A program made the translations under genes and the position numbers. DNA of 64,000 bases, taken from NCBI RefSeq assembly GCF_964275005.1, contig NC_092701.1, positions 31,559,919 to 31,623,918 on the forward strand, given 5' to 3'. The notes below the pieces were generated by a model. That model had not been told where the DNA came from, made no database searches, and worked only from the letters and a program-made list of their open reading frames with translations. Origin of the DNA: Diadema setosum (taxonomy: Eukaryota > Echinodermata > Echinoidea > Diadematoida > Diadematidae). Each line of letters starts with the position of its first letter. The stretch's first letter is position 1. Of the stretch, positions 46,414-58,700 are shown one piece after another.

Positions 46414-46699
46414 AGGGCCGGCGGAACCGGAGGGATGGGGGGGGGGGGGGGGGGGGGCTCGGCACCCCCCCCCCCCTTCGTTGTTTGCATCATACAAAGG
46501 AATACATATCATTAAAGGCGTCACCACTTTCGGCCACGCCCTTCCCCCCCCCCCTTTTTTTTTTACCCCGGAAGTGCTAAGGGTTTTTTTTTTTGTTTGG
46601 TTTTTTTTTTTTTGCTTGCATGCCAGCTGAAGAAACCCGGTAGTGGAAGCGGAAGATGAGCTGAAGACCTTTATCTTTATCTATCTATCTATCTATCTA

Positions 46700-46732
<33 letters not shown>

Positions 46733-46796
46733 TTTTTAACTCATAAAACCCGGAAGTGCCCCCCCCCCCCCCAACCTCAGAAAACGTGGCGCCGGC
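46414..46796. mobile_element. Possible hAT-like element, copy before gene C
   Basis: Same G/C-run ends as 17105-17824 but with a short (TATC)n/(TA)n core and without the nested mariner-type MITE. Confidence 0.4.
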
Positions 46797-47145
46797 AGTG
46801 CAATACATAAAAGAGCACTCAGTAGGAAGATAATGATGTCAGGGGTGAAATACAACATGCCAGAGTTTGTTGTCATGCCTGTAGACATCATTATAATTTT
46901 TCGGTACATATACAAACGCCTGAAACAAATACATCCTCTTTACAGACGGAACGCATACCATTATTTGTTTTAAAGCTCTTGAATGCTAAGCAACAAATTA
47001 TGAGATCAGTTGAGAGGGCTGCGACACCTCCTTCAGCTGTACAACGCATGCTCTCTTTCAAACCACAATGCGACATTGGCTGTACTGTGAAATTGGCCTA
47101 CACTATAAAACTGTAGTGCTTGCATTACTTATGAATGCAGCTTAA

Positions 47146-47568
47146 AGGTACTAGCCCACATTTGCAAACCCACGAAAATCAAAACTGCATAAAACAGGTC
47201 CAATATGACTTCAAGTACAAGTTATAACAGTAACATACCTCACCTGTCGCTCTTTGTCTATACCATTCGATAAAAGAGAGAAAATCATCGTTTTAAAATC
47301 AATTTTCAAACCGGGTCAACCCGACCCAAAATCGAATTACGAGCGCGGGCTATAGCTACGTACATTTTACATGTAACACGTACGTGGACCGGAGCTAGCG
47401 AGCGTTATACGCATGCATACGGATTACGGTGCATTTTCATTTATTTTTATGAAAGTAATGGACTAATGATTGGAACGAAATTTTGCACAGGTTTACTGCA
47501 ATCATACCCAAACTCCATGCTAACTATGAGACCAATTGCTGCAGGTTTACAAATGTGGGCTAATACCT
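47146..47568. mobile_element. TTAA-flanked MITE upstream of gene C
   Basis: Flanked by TTAA (47142-47145 and 47569-47572). Ends AGGTACTAGCCCACATTTG and CAAATGTGGGCTAATACCT are inverted. Gene B has a single TTAA at 18170-18173, an empty site. The TTAA target fits piggyBac or Kolobok-mobilised elements. It lies about 180 bp from the start codon, between promoter and upstream DNA. Confidence 0.85.
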
Positions 47569-47616
47569 TTAAGTGAATTCTGAAAAATAATCATTGCGAA
47601 CAAACATATTTCATCG

Positions 47617-47752
47617 AGAGCAGGAAGTGGTCACTGTCAAGAGAAGAGACACGCGAAGGCAATCATTACAGCGCAGTCTTACTCTTTGTTTACTTGAGAC
47701 CACACAGAAACGCACACTCAGTGGATGGATAAAACACCGTTGAGCTGTTATT
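47617..47752 (+). promoter_or_regulatory. Candidate proximal promoter of gene C with ETS-like and RUNX-like sites
   Basis: Same two motifs as before gene B (47619-47630 and 47698-47707), plus TGTTTAC, a forkhead-like core, between them. Conservation between paralogues is the only support. Confidence 0.35.
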
Positions 47753-50700
47753 ATGAAGACGAAGAGGCCTATTTTGGCACTATGTTTGTTCGTCTCTTTG
47801 ATCTTATCCTACGTCTCGGAAGGTAAATGCCACTAACTGTCGATCATGTACATAATACAATATAAATACCTATTTTTTCCGTAATAATGCCCTTAGAAAC
47901 GTCAGTATTAAGCGCTAAAATGTTATTTCATTACTATTATTTCAGATGCTATTTTCTACTGTGATTTAATTTCAGTTCGAGTGCGAGGTTTTGTATTGTT
48001 CACACGTGCTGACGTTTAGCGATAGCCACAAGCATTCCAGTATGTTTCTTTATTCCATTAAAAAAAAAACGTCCATTCTAATCTGAATGGGTATAGCTAT
48101 GCATATCATGACATAATCGTGTTGAATGAAAAAAAACAAACACTAAAAGGTAAATTGTAAATTAAAGATAACTTATCTTTTTGATACTTAGAAAAAAAAT
48201 ATCAAAAGACCTAGTAGATCATCCTATTTGTCACTAGATCTAGTCGTAATGAAAAAAAAAATACGATAAGAATTTTATCTCTGTTAGAAGTAAAATTTTG
48301 GAGACCCTTCTGCTTAAGTTCCCGAAGCTGTTTATATTTGTCTTGCATAATTGTGTCGATATACTGTTTGTCATAAAGGACGTGTACATAATCATATCTG
48401 ATGTAACGGAATTAAGCAGAAATAAATCAAATCAAATACAAAAAAAAAAAATGAACTCATATCTTTTAACTGTTTCATGTCCCTATAGGAAACGCTTTAT
48501 ACTTAATACTTATATCAGACTGTAACGATAGGTATGTTCTGTCAGAAAGCTTTTGTGACAAACTACATTTTGCTTCATAACTTTCCTCCTTTTTGTATCG
48601 TTCTTGGAGCGTAGAGATTTTGTGACTGCTTTCGTATAAATCCTCAAAATGTCTTACAAATTTAAAACAAAATTGCAAGAATATAGGAAACAAAACAACC
48701 AATGAAAGACCCCACGGGAAAGGGAAGTAATGGTGATAATGGTGGAAATGTTGGGTATACATTAAAGCTGGTTAATACTGGAAATTTCATTACAATGTCA
48801 TCAGTCATGCCAAGTTCATATGATTTTTGTCTTCAGGAACGAGTGGGCTTACAGTGTCAACTTTCGTCCAAGGACAAGGAGTGGAGGGATTTGATGTGGT
48901 CATTACTTGCACGTATCGTCCGCAGTCCATCAATACTGCGAATTTCTACCTGGGGTGGATTGTGGATAATGATGTCAACTTGGGAGGTTGCACGCAGGAA
49001 GACCACTCCATTGGAATAAAGTGTAACCCCCAAGAGAGGAACACTTCTAAGTACATATTCAAGGCCGACGGCGTATGTTGTGGGAATATTACCATAAAAC
49101 GACTCACCAAAAACGATGAAAAGACTTACCGCTGCCAGGCAACCACCGAGGATGGCCTTGGATCTAGTGACACTAGTCTCACCATTATACATCCCCGTAG
49201 GTTCACTGTTACTTTATCATGTCATGGTTATTATATCATGATTACCTGAAACAACGTTAAAGGATGGTACAGTATTGGTGGGGATACTATTGGGCTTTAA
49301 ACTTTTTGCGAGATACCAAGAAAAGACTTATGAAATAGCACAGAGCATACCATTTTAAGATAAACTCAAAGTTTATTTGATGAAAATCGGGTTTGGCATG
49401 ACTGAAACATCCCAAGCAAAGTAGAATAACGCAGTCGTAAAAAAGTGGGTCTCACACCTTAAGCTATTAGAATCGCTCTGTTTTTGGATATCTCAGCCAT
49501 TTCAAAACCAATTTTCATCAAACAAACGTTGAATTCCTCATGGAATTACATGTTCTTTCATATTTCTTAAGAGGTTTCTCATTATCCCACAAAAAAAAAA
49601 AAAATGTTAGAAACCTGAAATCAGGTCTCAACCAAAACTATACGATCCCTTTAAAGCGACATATTCCCATCATTAGGATAATCAGTGGTGTCGTTCAGGG
49701 AAGTGGAAGAGAACTCGCACCTCTCTGGTGCATTGTCCAGAAACATTAAAGGACGTTAAGTCACCACTAAAGCCATAGTGTTTGAGGCACCTTATTGCCC
49801 TTATCATTCTCCCCCGATTGATGTAATTTGTGAAATAACTTGTGGTGAGCAATTTTATGTTTACACTCTTTATATGATTTCTCTCTATCGCCCCCCCCCC
49901 CAAATCTCTCTATGTATCATAATCGTGTCTATTATCATGTTAGATTTATAGAGAAAATAAATAAACCCTCCTGATATCTATGCACATTGCACTATGTGGT
50001 ATTTTTTTTCATTACTAAGTAATTCAGTATATACATTTATAAATGCATAAGTAAAGACAGATATCTAAATATGACATGCGAATATTTGTATGTTGATACA
50101 CATAATAAGTCTACTTTTATAATGCGTGTACCATCATATCTGTGAATCTGTCAGACAGATTGTATTCGCCACTATCTACATCGACGAGATCTATCCCTAC
50201 ATAAAGCTGCCATGCGTCACAAGAGTACCGGTAATAAAGGACATGTGAAATAAATTACTTGCATCCATGTAATGTGTAAGGACATTATGTATGTGGGTAT
50301 GTATACGTATAATGTCTATATCACGTTGTTATATAAGTAGCATGTACATACAAGTGTATGTATATGCACATGCATATGAATAGATTATGCACTTGTACGC
50401 GTATGATATAGATTCATATAATTATACATATAGGTCCTACATACATCATATTATTTCCTATCCCTCTCGAGATTTAGTTCATACTGCCTGACTGCTAGTT
50501 GTAATGCCAGATTTTGCCGATTCTTTTGATTGTGCTTTTACTGGGTTTTGTTTATGCTTCTTCCCCTTAAACGAGTAGGGCTGCCAGATACACATGAGTT
50601 GACTGGTGCTGACAACCTCCAAGTTAACCTATCTCAGGAGATCTCCTGCACTTCCGCGGGCAGCTTTCCGGTCCCCACCTTCCGCTGGTACATTGATACC

Positions 50701-52152
50701 CGAGAAGTCACTGCTGACGCCGTAACCATATCATCCGAGACCGATGTGGAGGGTGACCGTGGAGAGGTCGTCAACGCAACGAGTATTCTTACTTACAGCC
50801 CATCTCGAGAGGACCACGGGAGAAGTTTGGTTTGCAAACTGAGTCTTTCCGTCTCGCCTTCCAACACGACTGTTTTAAATTCTTCGGTCATCCTCGACAT
50901 CCACTGTGAGTTTGAATGCATTTTTCTCAATTATTTCTTTAAAGGGATGGGTCACTCAATGTTTAAGTCGATATCTATACAGAGTTGAGAACCAGTACTA
51001 TCGCTTGCAAACTCATAACCTAAAATCATATAGGGGCCTAAATGAAGTCACGATGTTATCTTCCATAATATTTATAATGTAAGCATGTCAGATAATAAAA
51101 ATTAGCTGCTACGACCTCTTACTCACTATGGCCAACATAATTATATCACAACAAGCATTGAATCGTTAATGGAATGGGGAAATTAATCTTTGTTTCATTA
51201 AAAACAAAATTAGGTTTCGATCAATTTATTAGAGACTTGCAATTCCTTGGTATCGTCACTATTTCATTATTTCTGTTTTGTTTCCGTTCAGTAAAAACGT
51301 TTAAAACCGACCTGATGATTTCATCCAATGCCAGATCTTACAGATTATAACCTCACAGTGTTCTGTTTACTTACTTTTGTTTTATGAATCAAAATCGAAT
51401 AAACAAAGAAGTGGTTCTGCGGCTCATGTTCAAGTGTCCTAAGCGTTCTGTAATTATTCCCATTGAAATGTGAATCTGAATGAAAGTACAAACCCTGTCA
51501 CTTCGACGGAAACAGGTACACTATACGGAATTGCAACGCTGTCACGTTTGTCCCTATATACACGTATTTAATTACGAAAACCGCATCATTGAACGAAAGA
51601 GCTTACTAACGATTCCCTTTCAGCGTTCGCACTACTTGATATGAAAGTCACGTCAGTTTCGACATCTTCACTGTCCTTCTATTGCTTTATCGCTTCACAT
51701 GCAGGAAATGATATACATATTAATATAAGATTAAGATAATATTAGATCCTCGACGCAAATACTGAGGCGATTGTGCAGAACACCATTTTGGTCTATATTT
51801 TTTGGTAACCTTTTATTTAAGACGTTAACTGGAATGTTATATTCATGACGGCGCGTAATATTTTAACTATTTTTAGTCGACGCATTAACTCATGTAAAAC
51901 AATACCGTTAACACGCCTTTCATTGTTGCTTTTCAGAAGTTCCCACTCACGCAGCATACAGATAATTATGTTGTGTGTGTGTGTGTGTGTGTGAGTGTTG
52001 TGTGTGCGTGCGCGCGCAGTTTGGATGCCTGAGAAGGGATGGTTGACAAACACACAAACTAACACACACACACACTATACACAGATGGCCTTATAATAAT
52101 ATGCCATACATGTTGTACAAGAAAAAGAAGAATTACAGGTTTTCTTTTTCCT

Positions 52153-52183
<31 letters not shown>

Positions 52184-53412
52184 CCTCTAGTTTCTATCTA
52201 GCTATACCTCCGAACTCTCTCGTAGATCCAGCGATAATCTTTAGACATAATGCTTCGACAAACTGGAACGGTGAGAGTTGTACCGCCTCCCTGTCGTGCT
52301 CGTCTGAAGCTAACCCACCAGTTAATCACTTCCGCTGGGTCAAGGTTGGAGCAGAACGCGTCTTCAACTCAAGTCAGACTCCTCACTTCATTCATGCTCC
52401 TGATGGAGGATTGGATGACAACGAGAGAATAGGAGCACTTCTCATCGAAGACGTCCAAGCCTCCGACTACGGCCTGTATCAGTGCATAGCCTATGACGAG
52501 GACGGAGAGCGAAATTTGACGAGTGCAACACTATCTCTTCTTAAACCCAGTAAGGGCAAGATGTAAAATATTTTATTATAGAGGTGGGGGAATTATGGAA
52601 GAATGTATTACTATCAATATTTTTAACTTAATCCAGAAGGGGAAATATCTATGTTTTTGAAAACATAGTTTTGAAAACATAGTCCTTTGGGGTTGGTTTT
52701 ATGTATGTTAAAGAGGAAGACGTAACCCATAATTTACAAAAATCGGTGATTTCGTGCTTGACATTATCAATAATGGCGATATTAGCTAGAATGGACAATG
52801 ATCAGGCGATGGTGATTGCCAAAATAATGTTAGAATACTTGTTACTGCACTTTTTTGGTATATAAATCTCAGCTATGAGGTAAAATCTTGAACACTAGTT
52901 TTATTACACTCTGCAAGGAGGAAATAACATAATTATTTGTTTACAGCAAACGTAGTAATTCTTCCTTCAAAGGCGATACGAATGATTATATTTTGATGAT
53001 TTCCCCAAGGCCAGTTATACCGACCAAACATCACAGCGTATCCCAACAGAGCATCAGCATCCTCCATTCACGTTTCTTGGCAACCAAACCGCAATAGCAG
53101 CATGGATGGCACTGGCAGAGTAGAATACTGCCGGGATAATACGTCAGAGGAGGACTGCAACACCACCACCAGTGCGTCAGGTGCAAATATCACTTTGACT
53201 GGACTCCAGTCATTCACCTGGTATCGACTGACTCTTAACTTTACAAACTGCTCTGGGACTTTCAGCACTCAACCCGTGCTGGCATCGACAGCTCGTAAGA
53301 AACACTCTCTTCCTTTGATTACTACACACGAACAACATGTATCGTAAAACGATAGCAAATATTATTCTAACCTTCATGCTTCAATCAACGTGTTTTCATG
53401 ATTATATATATT

Positions 53413-53473
<61 letters not shown>

Positions 53474-54681
53474 CTGCGTGTCTGTGTCTTTGTCTGTGTA
53501 TGCATTGTAAGCATTTCAGGGAGATAGATATGCTTAGCCATTAGCTTAACTTTGATAATATATTATGTTTAACATTACTTGATTTCTGTACTATGATTAT
53601 CATGATTGAAGTATCCTTTTGAAAACAAATGTTAAATATTCAACGATTGATGAGAATAAGCCAGTTCGGGGTTAGCTCATGTACAGATGGGTACAAATGA
53701 CCTTTCTTCTTTCTCAGTTGATTAGGCACTCCACTAGTCTTCAAGCAACAGAATGCATTAGGTTGCCCAACGTAACAATTGTTCATGGAATTCATCAGTC
53801 ATGTTCAAACAAAGGATGTACTCGCGTAGACCAGGTGATCAGAATGATCCATCAATCACTGACACTTCGGAAAACATCCATTTATTTTGCATTGAATGTA
53901 ATGACAATCTTCTTCTATTGATATTGCCAAATACTGCTTTTGCTGCCAGGTGGATGTGATGGCAAGCACCACTTTAATACAAGGGTTACTTGAATAATCA
54001 TTGCATCAGAGATGCTTATCTCAGTGAATTTAAAAACCAACATGCTCTGCTGGTACAAATGACCTTTTTCTGCTCATGCTCAGAGTGGAACCCCGAACTG
54101 GCTTATTGAAAAAAAAGGAAATAAATTATTTATATCCTACATAACATCAAAATTTCTACATTGTTAGATTATAAGGGATGGCAGCTGTGCAAAGTTGATG
54201 GAATCGTAAATGCCTATACTGGATTGAAATCAAGAGATTATGAAACAGAGGGGTGAAGATATGTGATATATGGGTTTTCTTCAATTTGTCTGCCCTCTAC
54301 TGGATTTATTGTTACAAAAACACTAGTGATATCACATTGTTCAGACTGTACCACGGTATATTGAGAGACAATGACGTCATCGCCAGGTCCAATTCGCATG
54401 TTTGACTGAGACCGACATTACTGTGTCATGTCTGATATGCAAAGCAGGGGATTGAATTAATTCCATTTGTTCGGATTTTTTTTCCTCCATCTTTTTCATC
54501 ACCATAAAAATGATCAAGCCCTGTCACCCTTCGAATATGGTAAGTGTTCTATTACCCATATATTGGGCAGGTATTCTTTTTTTTTTAATAATCCATTTTC
54601 ACTTCCCCTAGAAAACATGTTATTTCTACTTATGCAATTCAAATACATACACATGCATAAAATGCTATCTATATCTAAATA

Positions 54682-54778
<97 letters not shown>

Positions 54779-54994
54779 TGTATGTATCGAGCAATAAAGG
54801 GTATGTACCATGTACAGACGCAGCATTGTTTCTTCATACAATAGCTATAGTGAGAAGTCGGAAGAAGCGGTGGGCGGAGCTATAGACAGGTTTTATGCAT
54901 AGCTTTCGATCGCTATGGACGGAGCGAAAGCTCGGCATAAAACCTGTTGAAATCTGGATATAGCTACGCCTACCGCTCTTTCTGACTTCTCATT

Positions 54995-55041
<47 letters not shown>

Positions 55042-55672
55042 CATATATGTGTATATATATATGTATATGATAGAAAGAGAGAGATGATTAACTGATATAT
55101 AATATCGTCATTGTGCATGATGCAAATGTAAACGAAATATGATTACCCACTGAACCAACTTCCTATGTACATAATTATTAACAGAGCACCAGTGCTTTCA
55201 TGGTATGGTGGAATTTCCCTCTTACATACTGCAAGAAAACGGTGCAATAGTTCCTGGTTGTGTCTTTCTCTGGTATATGGTCTGGTCTGTTACACTGGCT
55301 TCCAGACAAGCGTTTTGAATCACTCATTTCTTTTTCTTTCTTTTTTATTTTACGTTCGGTATGCAATTAATAATCGACATTGTCTCTTTAAATACATTTT
55401 ATTGACCACTTGAGACGAAAGCAAGTTAGATACTGGGAAGCACAGGACATCAGTTTCGTCTCTGTTAGGATCAGATCTGTTAGGATCAGAACTAAATTCC
55501 TACGTACACTCCGTGACATGGGTAATCTATTTGATTGAATACTGTATTGAGAAATTTGAGAATGCATTGCACTGAGTTAATGAGAGCCCTGATTTATGCA
55601 CACATTGATTCAAAAGGCGCGACCCCCGTGAATCAAACATACGGATTCACGGGGACACAAATACACACACAG

Positions 55673-55709
<37 letters not shown>

Positions 55710-58700
55710 TACTTGTGATTAAATCTGCTTAAAAACAGAAAAAATAATGAGAATACATATGATTATTTTTAAATACCATCTTCCAAAGCAACTCCTTGTT
55801 ATGTAACGATTGTACAATATCATTACAAAGATTTTATTTTCCTGTATTTGATGTTGCCCCTATTCTAAAAGACTTAGAACTGACGTTTATGTGCTTTGAT
55901 ATTTGATGTTTCAATCTTTTGGCTATATTAATGATAATTATCCTTCTTCAAGGCATCAGACTTGAGTACGACTTGCAGAAAAAGACGTTGAAAGTATTAA
56001 AATCTTCGGAGAACCCCACCGTGCCAAACGAGATCTGCTTTAAGCCTTTCGAGACCTTAGATCTCAGAGACTGTTCAAGACCTGAGGAGGACCAATGCGT
56101 TTCGGTTGGCTCTACTCTGCATAAAGTGATTCCCCTGAAGAGTGGATTTGTAGGTGTCGTGAGCTACGGTCGGCAAACTTGCAGCGTCCCGTCTTTCAAA
56201 CGAGGTGAAGATTACTGAAAGTTCCATTGTTCTGCACCTCATAACAGCGTCATAAACTGATCTCACACTAGTTAATGAAATGGACCATCCTGTGATGAGC
56301 CGTAGCCCTCGGCCGTTTAAACATAACGGAGCAAATAATGGGGCTTGGCAGAAAATAGAAATAGTTGGCTCTGGTTAGATGATATCTTGATAACTTTCTC
56401 AGGAATTCACTTCTTAATGTCACTATTTAGTTTTTGGTGTCATTTCTGCTAAGTATGCATTGTTTGATTTTATACTATTATACATTCATTCGCACATACA
56501 TTGAGCACTATTCTTTATATGCATACTTCTTTCCTTTTTGCATTTTTTCTTTGTATTTTGTTTCGCCTTTTGTTCGATGGAAACAAAGACATCGAATTGA
56601 AACAGCATCCAAACCATTTGGGGATGCTGATGTTTCACTTAAATTACCTTCTATTTGACGAGGCGAAACAAAGATAGACAGCTTCCTTAGTTCAAAAGGA
56701 ATCGAGAAATACATAAGCGCCGGTCTTAACGAGGAAATCTATACGCTTGTATCACCCAAGTTCGTGGATATAATTCACGTTATATACATGGCTGGGTTGA
56801 GAGGGCCTTCTATAGTTGCGGATATGAAACTGGATCGTTTTCTGTTCGGAGTATATTGTTTATCTTTTGTTAGATTTATAAATGGCTGAACAGCAGACTT
56901 TATAACCCTTTCTTTTGAAATTCCCAAGAGCCCTTATATACATATTTTTTTTTTCAATAGCGTTTAAAGATTTCCTTCTGCTTCTTTCCCTAAGACTGTT
57001 TGTCTGCAGAACTGCATACTGTAGAATTAGGTTATGAGGAAACCATCGTGTTACATGACACTATTACATGTATCATCTATGCGTTTCTTTTGAAACCGTA
57101 TCGAACGCGCCTAATAGTGTATAAAGTTCGGTATCCCGTCACCGCTATGAACTTTAGTTCCTTGATGACTCGGATGACTGCGCGCTGTCGAAATTGCTGA
57201 TACCCAACAGTCATAACCAGCTTTACTTCATACCTTTTGTTGTCCAGAGATTTCAATTGAAGGATTCTCGAGTACAAGTTCTCTGGTTCGTTTTTTTAGA
57301 TTAAATTGCGCTTATTGTATTCACAATGAATCAAGATGCCGTGAGCAAGGTGAAACTCAGAAGTCCATATCTACTCTGCAGCCTCATCCACTTCGCACAA
57401 TGCTTGGCAGTCTAACATTTAGTATCTCGCTGTTTACATCTGTCACTATACACGTGCATGTTCTAAAAAGTTAATCTGCAAACACTCATATCGGTGCTAT
57501 ATATTTTATCTATGACATTACTCTATATTTCAAACGTTTCGTTACATGACAATTAATACAGTTATTGCTAATAATGCTGATTCTCTATTATTGTCAAGCT
57601 TAGAGCTGAGAACGTTTCGTTACATGACAATTGATACAGTTATTGCTGATAATGCTGATTCTCTATTATTGTCAAGCTTAGAGCTGAGAACGTTTCGTTA
57701 CATGACAATTAATACAGTTATTGCTGATAATGCTGATTCTCTATTATTGTCAAGCTTAGAGCTTAAATTATTTTATGTGAATATAACGCACAATTTATGA
57801 AGGCAATGATTACAGAAAATAAAAGTTTATATCCTTGACAGTTAAGGATCCAAACTCTTCAGTTTTCCTATTGACGGTGACGGGTGCGACAATCGGAGTA
57901 ACTGTTGTGATTCTCGTTTTGGTGTTTGGTGTCATGATACTGGCCAGGCTGTGCAGTAGAAAGAAAGGTAGGTATAAACTCAATGTGAATTATGGGGTAA
58001 TTATAACTTAATGTAAAAGGTACCGATTACATAATCTATTCAAGTTCCCATCCCATCAGTTCCTCACCCCGGTCGTAGGCCTGTAATAAAATATCTAATG
58101 GGTTTTTTTAACACTCCTCAGCCCCTTTCTCCATCTCCATCTCTTTCTTCTCCCCACCCCTCCACCCCCTTCCGTCTCTCTCTCTCTCTCTCTCTACAGA
58201 GCGTATCAAAAAAAAAAAAAAAAAAAAGGTAATCCAACTTTGGAGGGCTGCCATTTCATAATCGTCTCCAGTGGAGAGTGCAGTGTTAATTGTGAAGACG
58301 GGGGAACTCTTCCTCTTTCCATTGATACCTAATTGAATATTGACAAATATTATGTCATGCATGACTGAGCACATGAACTTTAAAGACAACAATGACAAAT
58401 TGCACTTTTTCCAAGTTTGAGTGTCACATGAAGGAACAATGAATGTCTCACTGAATCAATGAGAATGTCAGTGAAAGTGGCCAAATAAACAGGAAAAACG
58501 GATGCAGATTTGTGTTTAGGTTTTTTTTTTTCTAACATTTTTATGGTACATAACCTTTAATGGCCACCTGTCCGATAACGTGGTCACTCCAACTAAGGCC
58601 AACCCGCACAGTCCATTTTTCTCTGCTCATATTCAACATATAGCTCGCAGCAACAAACCATGTCTTGAGTATGAAAAGAAAGAAAAATTGATAATGTGTT

